The notes under the pieces are model-generated. The model was not told the origin of the DNA. It worked only from the letters and a program-made list of their open reading frames with translations, and ran no database searches. 64,000 nt of DNA, from NCBI GenBank assembly GCA_034687125.1, contig JAQGBZ010000186.1, forward strand, positions 1 to 64,000. Reading direction: 5' to 3'. Positions 52,606-64,000 of this stretch are shown piece after piece. The stretch is from Neelides folsomi (lineage: Eukaryota; Arthropoda; Collembola; Neelipleona; Neelidae). Every line of letters starts with the position of its first letter. Position 1 is the first letter of the stretch. The position numbers and the translations under genes are program-made.

Positions 52606-55600
52606 ATGGAGAGGAAGCCCAGTCCACATTTGAAAAAAGTTTTAAAGAGCTACCAGCTCACGGCGGCCAACACCCTCTCAGGCCCAAATTCCCTCCTGGC
52701 CCGCCTGGACTCCAAGACCACTGCCAACAGCAACAATAATGAAGGCGGAGATCCGACCTCGCCCTCGCCATCCCCCTCATCGACGTCTTCCTCGTCGTCG
52801 GCTTCAGAGGCGGAGAACGGGACGCGGATCATCGTGAATGTAAAGAAGGAGCTGGACGACCAAGTCCCCACCATCGTCGTCCGGAACAACCGACTCTGCA
52901 ATGGACTCATCTTATCACCGCCGGCCCTCGCGTTCTCCCTGCCCCCGCCGATCCTCTCGACTCCTGATAGAGTCCGGACGGAGAAGACGGAAACGGTCCT
53001 CGAAGGCAAACTCATCTCATGTTTCGTCGTTGGAGGAGAAAAGCGACTCTGCTTTCCTCAGATACTCACCATGGTCCTTCACCCCTTCTCGCTCCCGCAA
53101 ATCAATCAGGTGAGGATTTGGAATCTTAATCAAACTTCATACAATTTCATTTAATCCCATAATCTGATGTCATTCTTGTCATCCTTGCCAGGGTTTGATT
53201 TAATTTTGATTTTGAATTTGAGGAACTGGGGCTCAGTTGTATTTATAAAGATCCTCTTAGGCCAATGAATAGAAACCCATTTGGAATTCAATTTAGAGTT
53301 TTATTACTCTTGCGCTTTTATGAAGTAAGAGATGAAATGAAAGACGGGTTTTGTGAAAAGGGCGAATTTTTTAAAGAATCCCCTAGATTTGATCGTAAGC
53401 TCATTAACTTCCCAAATCTCAGATCTTGATGGGCTGGAAGTGTAAAATTAAATTCCTCTTCTTCAAATTACTCATAGAAGAAGGAAAGGAACGTCTCGAA
53501 ATCTAATTTCGTAAATTTTGAATCCGACGTTGGCTAATAAAGCCCAAGGAACTGAATGGAGTTGGATTCAGTTGAAGATGATGTTGAGCGGAAAGGAAGG
53601 AAATCATGCACATTTAAAATCTGTATATTCCTAACCGTTTGCAAACTTCAGTTGAGTCACAAATCTCTTTTTACTCTTGGGATTCTTTAGTCCGGAATAA
53701 ATTTCAAATTGGGAATTCTCTTCATCCAATATTCCCTAAATGGGAAGACTTGCTTGATAGCAAGAGGGGCGTAACAGGATTTTTATGTCAATATTTAAAA
53801 AAAATGAAATTGAATTTTTCTCTCTGGCTAATATGACTTTCGGTTTCATCTGGGCTTCTGGGCTGATCATTCCGCTTCTCCTCATCTCCCATCCTCATCA
53901 TCTTTCCTTTTCCTCACGTTTGATAAGGCAATTGTCCAGAGGCATACGGAGGGTTTGTACATATTTGAGCTTATTTCCCATACGAAGTGCCCGAATTGAC
54001 TCATTCGTAAACCATCATGTTTGGATTTGATGGGAAGCTAGGGGTCCTCGGGAGGGCGGAGAGGAAATTGGGAATTTTCCTTCAAAAATCTAAAAATTGA
54101 ATTTCCTCCCCCTGTTCAGTTTTCTCACGCTACGATCATTGCAATTTTGTTTCAATTTCATGTAATCTGTTTGTATCTCCCGCATTGGTCGACAGATCCA
54201 TTTTGAAAAATAATGTAATTTCAATTTCCGGCGAACCTGTCAAAATCGAGAAATTTAATTTAATAAACCTCTCCATCCAACCACATGACGAATTGTCATT
54301 TGGGGAAAAGGAAGTTACAAATCTCATTTCTCGTCTTCATCATATTGGGCATGAAGGGTTTGAATTGGAATTTGTGTTGGGATCCTCTTGTGCATTCTGA
54401 CTTTGCCAAGGAGAAGGATGAAAGAGGAGAGGGAAGTTATGTGTAAATCTCAAAGGTCCCTTAATATCACTCTTGCATGCCTCCTCCTCGCCAATCGCCC
54501 TTGAATTTATTTATAAAGTTACTTTCATTGAAAAGGAGTTGGAGGAAACGAGTAGCAAAAGAATAAGAGAAGGAAACTCAAAACCCAATTTATTATTACC
54601 TACAATGCAACTTGGATTGCACTTGGAGAAAAAATCCAGTCATGTTACTTTTAATTCTATATAGCTTCTTTCATTACCGAGACTTTCTCATTTGCATTTT
54701 CATACATAATATTTATATGTACGTATTTAATTTAATCATTCATCTTCATGTAACACAATGTGCATGAAAGGACTTTTGACTTTGCGTCAGGGAATTTTTC
54801 TTCCTCGTTATTACTTATTTTTCTGATTAGCTTTATAATTATGGGTCTGGGACCCGTTTTCACATTTGAATAAAAAGATGAATGGATAAAAAACGGATTC
54901 ATTTCATAATTAACTATTTGAGAGTGATAGAGAAAATTAGCTGCATGCCATCCTGATGGAAATTGGGTTTAGTCTTTGATTGATTTATCCATTATTTATC
55001 AATTGGGGTTGATAAAAAGCTATGGAAGGATGTTCAGCATGGTCATAATTAAGTTAATTATAAAAGGGAGTTTGAAATCCATTTATATGGTCATTTAAAA
55101 ATGGGGATTTGAGTTGAGAAGGCCAAAAGTTGTTTCGGAGGGCATGGCATTGGATCTACGCAATAAACGAATGCCCCTCGCCCAATCTGTTTGCTCAAGT
55201 CTGCAGTAAAAAGGATGATGTGGGAATTAAGATGCAACTGCAGTCGTTCGTTCCACTTTACATTTACTTTGATCATCTGCTTGGTAGCAATGAGCCGAGT
55301 GACATGTTGAATGTCTCAAAAACACAAGAACCTTCCAATGGATCATTGGGATTGGGATTATCATATTATACATGGTACTTATGTATACCATTGGAATTGG
55401 TAGTTTATTTGTTATATGACCAAGAGCTTTTCCTCTTCACAACTTCCATTTTCATCACTTTATTTAATAATCATTTTACGATTAGCAATCTGTTTATGGA
55501 CCTTTGGAGGAGGTTAGGAGAAACTTTTATATATTTATTTGTATGTGATGGGTTGATGGGTGTTTAATCTATGCATCCCTTTTGCACCAATTTTGGTCGG

Positions 55601-58600
55601 GACTTTATCGCCGAGACGTGATAAAAAACTTTGGCTATTTTATGTATTATTATTGCATATATTAAATAAGTTTTTATTTGTAAATCGACTTAGCGTCTTT
55701 AAATCCTCATCTGTTCTCGTCTCAATATCTCCTTATATAGGCGAAATTAATAATCCAGCTCTCATTATGAAGTCAAAAGGAAACTTTGCATTTTCTATTA
55801 TGCAGATCTCTCTTGTGTTATGTAGTCCATATAATTTAACTTATCTGATGAATACGTATATAAATATAGTATGCAAATACCTTATAAATATCTATATACA
55901 AAGTAACTACCTATGTATTGTAACTACATATTACATATTTAAGTGAATGTTTAAATTCGAGTATCTCGTATTTAAGTATATTTTATATGTAGTAGTTGGA
56001 AAAGTCTTAAAAGTTACTATTGAGCTTGTATGGTTTATTTCATTGACTTGTTTAAAGAAGTTCCATGGAGAGTCGTTGATGACAATGGAACTTGTTTTAG
56101 GGTCCACAATGTCGAAATATCCGTAGTTTTTGTTTCCTTCGGAAACCATCTGCCTTTAGCCAGAGTCCAAAGTTCAAATAGGCTACTTTCTTCATAGAGA
56201 TAGATACACATTCTTTTACAACTCTTCCCATTCTCGCTCTGATGGAAATCGAAGGGAGTCAAAAGTCATCTCATGTCGAGTTCCCAACGACGCCTCGTTG
56301 AACTTCCTAAACGTCTGTTCAATGCTTATGTGTCTCTTTTCAATGTATTTGGGAATGATTACGTGACCTCTCCCTCACGTTCAACCAGAGGTGAATCTCG
56401 ATCCGTTTCCTTTTTCTCCAAATTTATTCTCAATATTTCCCATTTCCTCCATAACCCACCGAGGGGAATTTGAATAATTCCGCATCAAAATGAAGAGATG
56501 TGTATTATATTATGGACACCTTAGGTGGTATTTTGGGTCGTCGTAATAGATCGAAGTTTTCTCCACAAAAAGGTGAAGAATGGAGAAATTACGTTCAAAG
56601 TAAAGCGATGAATTCAAATACGCTTCAATCCATTGTTGGCCAAATGGAGTAGAAATAAGTTTCGGGTCCATAAATGCAAAGATGTATATTCTCCCTTTCA
56701 ATGGGCATTTGAATATACTATTACTATTATAGGTAGTTACATATGGAAGAATGGGGGAGAACGTGGAGATGGGATTTTGGTCGACTCCTTTTGGAAGTTC
56801 TTAGACCCTTCGAGGTCGAGAATCGAAAAACTGAAGAGCCCGGCGAGGTTGAGTCTGCTTGGGGCATTATCGTATCATTAATCATGGAGGATTTGAGAGA
56901 GACTGTGAGACTGAGTTCCACGAAGGTTCTGGATTATATCCCTACGTGTGTCTTTTTTATCCCATTCATTCGGGGGTTCGCGGGGATCCGGTAGACTTTA
57001 ATTGTCCTAATCTCAAATCATCTAATAGGATGAGACGAGAAGGAGAGTTAAGGAAGGAACAGAGTATCTTTTCATTCATATTTTTGGAAATGGTTTAAGG
57101 CCGAGACGGTCGATGTGTGGGAGATCCGCAACCGCACATGATTTTCTTCTCCTTTACGCCAGAAGGCCCGGACCTCATCTTTCAAAAACGCATCATCCCT
57201 TTCTCATTTGCATTACGCACCTTAAAACTCCTTTGGGGATATAGGGATCATAATGAGATGATTTAAACTAAGCTTGAGCTCACAAGGTCTTTTCATTCAT
57301 TTTTCTCCTTTGCGCACTTGAGCGAGTTTAGTTCTGGTGATAGGATTTGCCTTTGGTTTAATCGTGTGATGTAAGAATGAAAGAACCCAATTTTACGAGC
57401 AAGTCAATAAATCGGAAGCCATTGGAGTAAAGGAATGCATTGAATCTCGAGTTCATTAATTGTAATGGGAGAATGTGAAGTGTTGAAGGAGTGAAAATGA
57501 AGTTTGTTTGCTCCTATGCTAATTATGAGGGTTCATGAGGATGGCGGAACGGTGTGGGGATACACCAGCCGTGTGTGTTTATATTTAGTAGAGAGAGGAA
57601 TGTTCATTGTTTCGGAGAATTAGCGGATGTTTTGAGGATGGGAGAGACATTGATGAGACATTCTTAGACCTCAATGCACTTTTCGCTCTCATTTGCTTAC
57701 TTTTTCATGTCATGAAGGCTGAGCCAGAATTTATCTCCTTCTGATAGGGCAAAAGTTGTCCTCGTTTACTCATCCTATCTCATTTTATTAATTCCTTGCT
57801 TGCTCCATACCTAATTTGTTCAAAATTTAATATTTATTATCATCTTACATTTATCTTGTTTAGTTATAAGTATAACATAAGTACTTGTCAATATTAATAA
57901 AATGTTGCAATTTGTAATGCATAAACGTTGTATGAAACATAAATAATATAATGTGAATTTACATTGCAAAATGCATATTTGAATACAACTTGACCTATGA
58001 ACTCACAGAGCATTCATTCAAATCCCAATGAAAGGAGTACTATTATTCGCTTGATAATATTTAATATTCTTTACACTTTTAATTTCATTCTCCACTTTAC
58101 TTGTGGAGTAAATAAGATTTATTTCTTTATGACATTCAAATATACATAAATTTTATATTATTCAATAATTTGTATGTCAAACGGTTAGATTCAATATGAT
58201 CATTCATTATAGAATTCTTATATACATAAGCATTAATGTTTAATTTGTTTAAGACCACTTGTTCTCAATGATGAATTTCCAATGTTTGTTTTAGATGTGT
58301 GAGGAGCTTCGGATTTTCTGCTCCCGATGTTCAGAGGAGCAGCTGGAAGTGTTGAAGATGGCCGGAGTGATCCCAATGAATGCAAATTCCTGTGGACTAA
58401 TTCGGACGACGGATGCGGAGCGGCTAGTCAACTCCCTTCTTCACCGAAATCCGCCTAAAGCCGCCGTCGTTCCCTTTTCAAGAGAGAGAAAGGAAGCAAA
58501 CTTCCGAGTCTACCACGAATGCTTTGGCAAATGCAAGGGCCTAGTTCTCCCTCATTTATACTCAAAGCCTGATGCTCTCTGTATCGAGTAAGTCTCTTCA

Positions 58601-60396
58601 AACTTCCGCCCTCAAAACTTTATTTACTTTATTTAAAATAAATGGAACATGCAAAAACCTTCCACCAAGAGATCTTGTCAAAAAATATCTTGGGAATTTC
58701 TCATCTAACTCTAATGCACTTTAATTATATTATGTATTTGCTTAAAAGGGACAATAATTCACTAACGTCATTTGAACTGCCCAAACTTTGAAGGACGAAT
58801 GGAAGTTTGTCATTTGAGAGATTATTAATTGCTCCTGTTACATGATATGCATCATGTTCTAAACTTTCTTCCTTTTATTGAGCCTTCAAATAACTAGAAC
58901 CACTTTATTCAGTTTGCTCAAGAATAGGATATAAGAAAACGAGAAAGTTTGAGAGAGAATTTCCTTTGTTAGCCCCAGCTTTGCATCATAATTTAACTCG
59001 ATTTATCTAGAAAGTATCAGAGAATTTCTTATATATTTCATTTACATAACAGTTAGATAACTGTTATAAATAAGAACGTGAAATATTTATATTTAGAATT
59101 GAGGAAGTTGAAATGACAAATAAAGTTTACCGATTAATAATTAATGATTCCCACAACAAGAATTAAATTCCAAATTACACGTTCTCATTTGTTTTCTTGG
59201 CTTTGAATTGGACTGGTCGAAATCGGAAATTGTTTATTATGTAGTTAAAGCGAAGAATTTGAATGGAGTGGATAATTGAAAAGTCATTTGCAGGAAGAAC
59301 TTTGAGTTGATTAAAGGAAAGCCAAACGTTCAACTTTCTCGGTTCCAAGAGAAAGTTGAAAGAAATTAAATTCTCTCCTCCTTTGAGCACTTTGAAGTGA
59401 GATGATTGTGGAATTGAATTACACACACCTTCCCCCTTTTCTCCTTCCACCCAACGGAACCGGCATTCACCCGATCTTACAAAAGAATCTCCGAGTATAT
59501 TTGTTCCATTAAATGAATCCTTATACAACACCAGAGTTTTTACATCCTTTGAGTTCCACATGTTGTGAAATTCTATTCATTTCCCCCTCCTTTATTTGGT
59601 CCTTTTGCTCAACTTCATTTGGGATCGTTTCTTTGGAGGTCTTTTCATTCGGGGGAAGAAGGACGGGAGAAAAGGTATCTTATTGTTAAAGGATAAAATA
59701 GAGGGAATGAAGAAGACTTATGAGTTAACTTTAATTTAACTTATTATTATTGCTATTTGAGAAAGTATTCACTTTTCCTATTCAATGGAGTAAGTGCGAC
59801 GATTCAGGGAAATCTTTCAAAGATGTCAATTTGAGAAAATTGGGAGTGGGAAGGAAAACCCAGCGTGAGGGCGAAACATGTAAAGGCTCAATTTAATGCT
59901 TATTGTTATGTTATTATTAGACTTTAACTTTAATATGGAGGCTTTAATAATGGGGCTTTAATATGAAACTTTTATTTTTACAATTTTATTTTGATATTTT
60001 TGTCATTCTTTGTGATGATGTGATGATGGGGAGTGAGTTGGCAGGAAGGTGGAAGTGATGGTTAAACAGTAGCGTGAAGATGTCAAAGTGTGTATCATAC
60101 CTTTAGAAGTTGAGCCAAACAGAAGCTTGTTCACCTGTGATTTTGAATCCAAGTGCATAATTTCGATCTTTTTTGTGTTCAGGTGCGTGGAGTGTCAGGG
60201 TTTGTTCTCACCTCCTCGGTTCGTGGCTCATTCTCATCGTCCTTTGGAGAACAGGACGTGTCATTGGGGATTTGATTCCGCCAACTGGCGTCATTATCTC
60301 ATCGCCTGCAGGGACGGCGGCTGCAATTCCAAACTCCTCGACAAATCCGATGTCGCCCTCGCCGAGTTCAAAGCAAAATTCGATCACAAGCGAAAG
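52606..60396 (+). CDS. Snoo: Ski/Sno family transcriptional corepressor, 5' part
   Basis: Three exons are visible: 52606-53109, 58295-58587 and 60183-60396, giving the first 337 residues. The gene runs off the window. The N-terminal [20 protein letters not shown] resembles the R-Smad-binding segment of Ski/SnoN. A Ser/Pro-rich stretch and VKKE, a SUMO-type consensus, follow. The Ski DHD domain (about 128-230) is clear: [58 protein letters not shown]. The SMAD4-binding SAND-like domain follows: [48 protein letters not shown]. The Cys/His zinc ligands are present. The protein represses TGF-beta/activin signalling by binding Smad complexes. Exon boundaries are in frame, and the donor after FDHKRK (60397) is good. 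The C-terminal coiled-coil part should lie to the right. Confidence 0.95.
53110..58294 (+). other. Intron 1 of the Ski/Sno gene (5.2 kb)
   Basis: GT at 53110 and AG at 58293-58294 bound this intron, which is about 50 times longer than typical introns in the window. Several overlapping open frames on both strands show no domain. It is likely to hold regulatory DNA, but no motif stands out. Confidence 0.75.
58588..60182 (+). other. Intron 2 of the Ski/Sno gene (1.6 kb)
   Basis: GTAAGT at 58588 and TTCAG ending at 60182 join GA and G in frame inside the SMAD4-binding domain. No nested gene was seen. Confidence 0.8.
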
Positions 60397-63300
60397 GTAG
60401 GTTCAGAATTTGAAAACGGTCCTTATTACATATTCATGAGCATGTTTTAATTTCATACTTGGATAAACTCTTTGTAACATCGAGTGTTGATGGCGGATTG
60501 AAGGGGATCAATGTGTTGGTAAAGATGTTCTTTTCATGTTACAATCTTACGTCATAATATTGGACAGAGTTGAAGGCTATCTTTTTAAACTTTGCTCAAA
60601 TAATTCCCCCCTAATGGTCATTGTTCATGAATCCTTCATTTCTCAATGCTCTTGGGAATATGGAAGATGGAGAGATGTAGGGAGTTTATGCTCTATCTGA
60701 GATGATAAATGATAAAAATAATATGTATAAAATATTCATGAGTTAAATATGTACACATAAGTTCATACTATATTTATTTTATATGTCATGTAAACTTTCT
60801 CATATCTTCCCATGTTTGAAATTTGTATTAGCGGGCATTCTAATGTAGAACATTGTTCCTCGGCAGGATTGAAAGGTGTCGAGAGGACGTGTGAATTTGT
60901 TGGTGCATATTGACGATAATTGGGAGGTCCTTGGGCTTGTAAAGATAAGGCATTTCTGTGCAACAGAGTGGAGCCGGGTGTTTTTGATTTCCTTCCCTCA
61001 TGTCCGTCCTCGGCCCCACGAGCCGGAGGGAGTTTGTGTAATTAGAGGAACCGAAGAGGCTCAAGGACCCACGAGGACCCGAACCTCCTCCAACTCTTCT
61101 CATCAAACTTATCTCTCGCTCATAAACCAGGCCACCCTTGGAAATCACTCAAATCCCTCATGCCACTCACTCGTCTCCACAAGAGGACTTTACAATTAAT
61201 TCCAACCTGGAGGACTATTGATCATTTGGACGGAGAATAGTAAATGGTAAAATTATTATGCCGACCCATCCAGGGAGCACTTCCTGGTGAAGTCATGAAT
61301 AATATGAATAGATTCCCTGTTTCATTTTCTCCCAATTTCCCCGTCTTCCCAGGGAGCGAATGGAGGGAGATTCGTGAGGGAGGAAATGAAGGATGACGAG
61401 ACGAGCTGATGAAGAGATTCATTCGAGTTCGCTCAGAGAGAAAATTTACCAGGGAAAGTTGGAGGCAAAGAATTTTTTATCCTCATTCTACCTTTATACT
61501 TAACCAGTAGATTTAACGAGCATTCACCGGGCACACTTTTAGGGCTAACTTTTTTCCCATTGTGAGAAATGAGAAATAATTTATATGGAGGTTTGTGGAG
61601 AATGGGGAAATGGATGTGAGGAGGGAAAGAAAAAAAGGTTTAGGATAAGATTGAGGGTTATGAACTTTTCTCTTTTTATTTTCTCCTAATTGCCTTCCAT
61701 TTTTTCATGTATTGACTAGGCTCGTAAATCATTATTTTTAATAAGACTCGCTCAATCATGAAATTTATACCAGGAATGTATGCTGACACACGGACTTGGA
61801 ATTCCGGGCTTATGCCTCTGGACAAAATGTTGAGAGAAAAAGTTTGAGTTTCTCATTACGAACAAATTGATATTTCATGTGTCACTTCCCACTTTCTTCA
61901 TCTCTTCTTTTTTAATGAGGAATATCATTGGATGGTATTTTTTCATCTGGAAAACTTTCGCAATTCATTTGTTTGATTTCACCTGTTATTTTGGAATTCG
62001 GATGAAATTGAGGTCATGAAGCTTTTGAAAATTATTTATTTCTCCTAAAGTATCTCATATGCCATGCGTAGTTCCAAATTTTGGATTGAACTGAATTTCT
62101 ATATATTATTTTTCTGAATGTGATACTTTTTTAAATTAAATATGTAGAAGTTGGGGAGTTGAGGAAAGTTGTTGGAAAAGACAAACCAATAAAATGTAAT
62201 TTCATCTTTATACATTTTCTCATTTAGATCCTTTCTCCAAGTCGTAAGTGCAGAGTGGAATTGAATCAAAATAAATAGTAAAGTGAGCTTAGATTTAATA
62301 GGATGCATTGTGAAGGCTTTAAACTTTGTTATTCCTCATAATGAATACTATACATTACATTATTAGGAAGCGTGGAAGTCCCCTGGGAATTTGTAAACTT
62401 AATACTTGAACCCAATATACATTAATGGGTTGTGTAAATTGCATTATGAAAATAGAAACTTTATACCTCTATTATGTATGTATGACATGAAATTGTAACA
62501 AATATGTAGTTTGAGTGAGTGTTGTTATGAATTGGTAAGAGATCCGGAGCTTCACGTCGTTAAGAGGAGAAAAGGTCAATAGCCTCAAATGCTATTGAGT
62601 GCATGTATGCCAAAGGAAATCATGGGAGTTCCTTACGAGAAGAGCCGAATCAAACCCTTCGCGTTGTTGGGGATTCGTTTGCCCTCGTTTGAGCTTTTAT
62701 TAAATCAAATCTCCATTTGCGCCGCTTAATGAATCATACGATCCAATTCTTTTTATGACTACTCATCGAGTCAAATTTAAATTGAAGGCTTCTGAACCTC
62801 CGCCCTAAGTTATGGGCCATATGAACAATGTGACAATTTGAACCTAGTGGAGTTTGATAACAGAAAGGGGCATTTTATGGCCAGGAAGAATTCCCTTCAT
62901 TGTTGAAGGCGAGAGAAGGAGGAGATTGGGATTTTGGCCCAACCATGGTGGCAGAGGTAAATGGTGAGGGTGGAGAAGGCCATTTGAAGTCGTGTGTGTG
63001 TGCTTAAGAGCTTGGGTTTTCTCAATTGTTATTGAGTTAGGAAGAGGCTGAAGGACTCAAGGACGCCGTTTAACCCAGTTTTAATGTTAGATTATATAAG
63101 CCGCCGCTTCACTTCCCCCTTCTCCCAATAGTACTCACAGAAATGGTTTGCAGCTTCGGCTGTTGATTTAAGAATTCATATATAAATAATATGCATGGAA
63201 GGAGTGCATATTTCATTGTGATGGGCTCTGTCCTTACATTTCATTTCCTTCATTTCACTTTGTGCATGGTTCAATCATCATTTATTATTTAACTTTACCT

Positions 63301-64000
63301 GACCTATTAAAAAGAGGTATGGGAGGGTTAAATTATTTCTAGCCTTCGGATCTCATCGGTTGGGCCCAAAAGTTGATGTTAAATATTGACAGTTGGGAGA
63401 GTAAACAGTATTTTGGCATCTTCTTTTGCATTCATACAACTCACAATGAGAACATTTTATAAACAATTTAAAGGAAAACCGAACAATTACCTATAAGTAT
63501 TCACCTGATGGTGAAAGAGGCTCAATTCATTTTTATTATATCTAAATTATATTTCGAAACCCTACTCGAATAAATGCTCTAAATTATTTAGAGTTGGATT
63601 TATGTAGTTGTTTGGAGTTTTAATAAGCTACATATTTGCTAATCAGTAATGTATGATGCGTGTTTTTATTCTAAAGTAAATATTGAAGGCAAAAGTGAAG
63701 TTAATTTACAATGTTCGCTCACACGAGATTAAATAAAATGTACATAATTTATAATAGCGGCTTAAGTTAACACTGAATGGTCTCATTACATTGTATGAGA
63801 GTTTCATTTCCGATTTATGGAAATTAGGGCATCGGCCGAAGAGTCAGACCAATTCAATAAAGTCTTATCATTGAACAAACTGCTGATGATGACATTTTTT
63901 AATGCAGGGTTTCAGGAGATAAGAGTAATACTTTGTATGGTATGAATACTTTGTATGTCCAAAGAGTGAGATTGAAGTCGATATGCATTTTATGATATTC
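60397..64000 (+). other. Start of intron 3 of the Ski/Sno gene
   Basis: From the donor at 60397 to the window edge I find no further exon of the Ski/Sno family. Open frames near 60840-61199 occur on both strands and have no recognisable domain. The downstream coding part is expected beyond 64000. Confidence 0.6.

Noticed and set aside
52650-53015. 121-residue antisense frame over the Ski/Sno first exon
   Set aside because: It is a shadow of the GC-rich coding exon. The sense frame has clear homology to Ski.
60840-61199. Further Ski/Sno exon or nested gene
   Set aside because: Long frames occur on both strands, neither resembles the Ski/Sno C-terminal region, and no in-phase acceptor and donor pair was found.

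Overview
This is a eukaryotic, AT-rich nuclear window. The genes have many short exons, GT-AG introns mostly of 50-150 bp, AATAAA polyadenylation signals and large intergenic gaps. The gene set points to an arthropod: CLIP-domain serine proteases, an IRAK4-type death-domain kinase, a neuronal syntaxin, a Ski/Sno gene and an F-box/LRR protein. The F-box/LRR style and very compact introns would suit a springtail (Collembola), but that is only an inference. All exon models were built by hand from splice sites and frame continuity; every complete multi-exon model closes in frame.

Layout. 1-200: one exon of an unrecognised minus-strand gene. 1.6-4.1 kb: BTB-BACK-PHR protein of the BTBD3/BTBD6 type. 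5.9-7.7 kb: syntaxin 1. 7.7-11 kb: non-coding, with a compact foldback. 11-14.3 kb: F-box/LRR gene whose second intron carries a 747-bp deleted mariner element. 14.5-16.4 kb (minus): IRAK4-like kinase. 17.5-18.5 kb (minus): PDCD6/ALG-2 penta-EF-hand protein, divergent from VPS33B (19.0-21.2 kb, plus). 21.4-22.6 kb (minus): PGAP2-like membrane protein, convergent with VPS33B. 23.4-23.8 kb (minus): a 71-residue secreted cysteine-rich peptide that I do not recognise. 24.2-32.8 kb (minus): a 23-exon NACHT/WD40 (NWD-type) protein of about 1,683 residues, with a hAT-like MITE in intron 1. 34.9-46.4 kb: three tandem CLIP-domain trypsin-like proteases. 46.4-52.6 kb: long gene-free flank. 52.6 kb to beyond the edge: the 5' exons of a Ski/Sno corepressor with very long introns.

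Working together. Syntaxin, VPS33B, PDCD6 and PGAP2 act in membrane traffic or GPI-anchor maturation. The IRAK4-like kinase and the CLIP proteases belong to families used in arthropod Toll signalling and extracellular proteolytic cascades. Nothing in the sequence shows that these neighbours are co-regulated.

The most interesting signals are: (a) two of the three proteases encode the catalytic GDSGG in a 15-nt micro-exon and use an AGC serine codon, while the third lacks that intron and uses TCA; (b) all three proteases have a non-basic residue at the zymogen activation site; (c) the small secreted peptide has a symmetric CC-C-C-CC pattern; (d) a strong splice donor just after the NWD stop points towards that peptide gene; (e) the mariner copy has lost its catalytic core.
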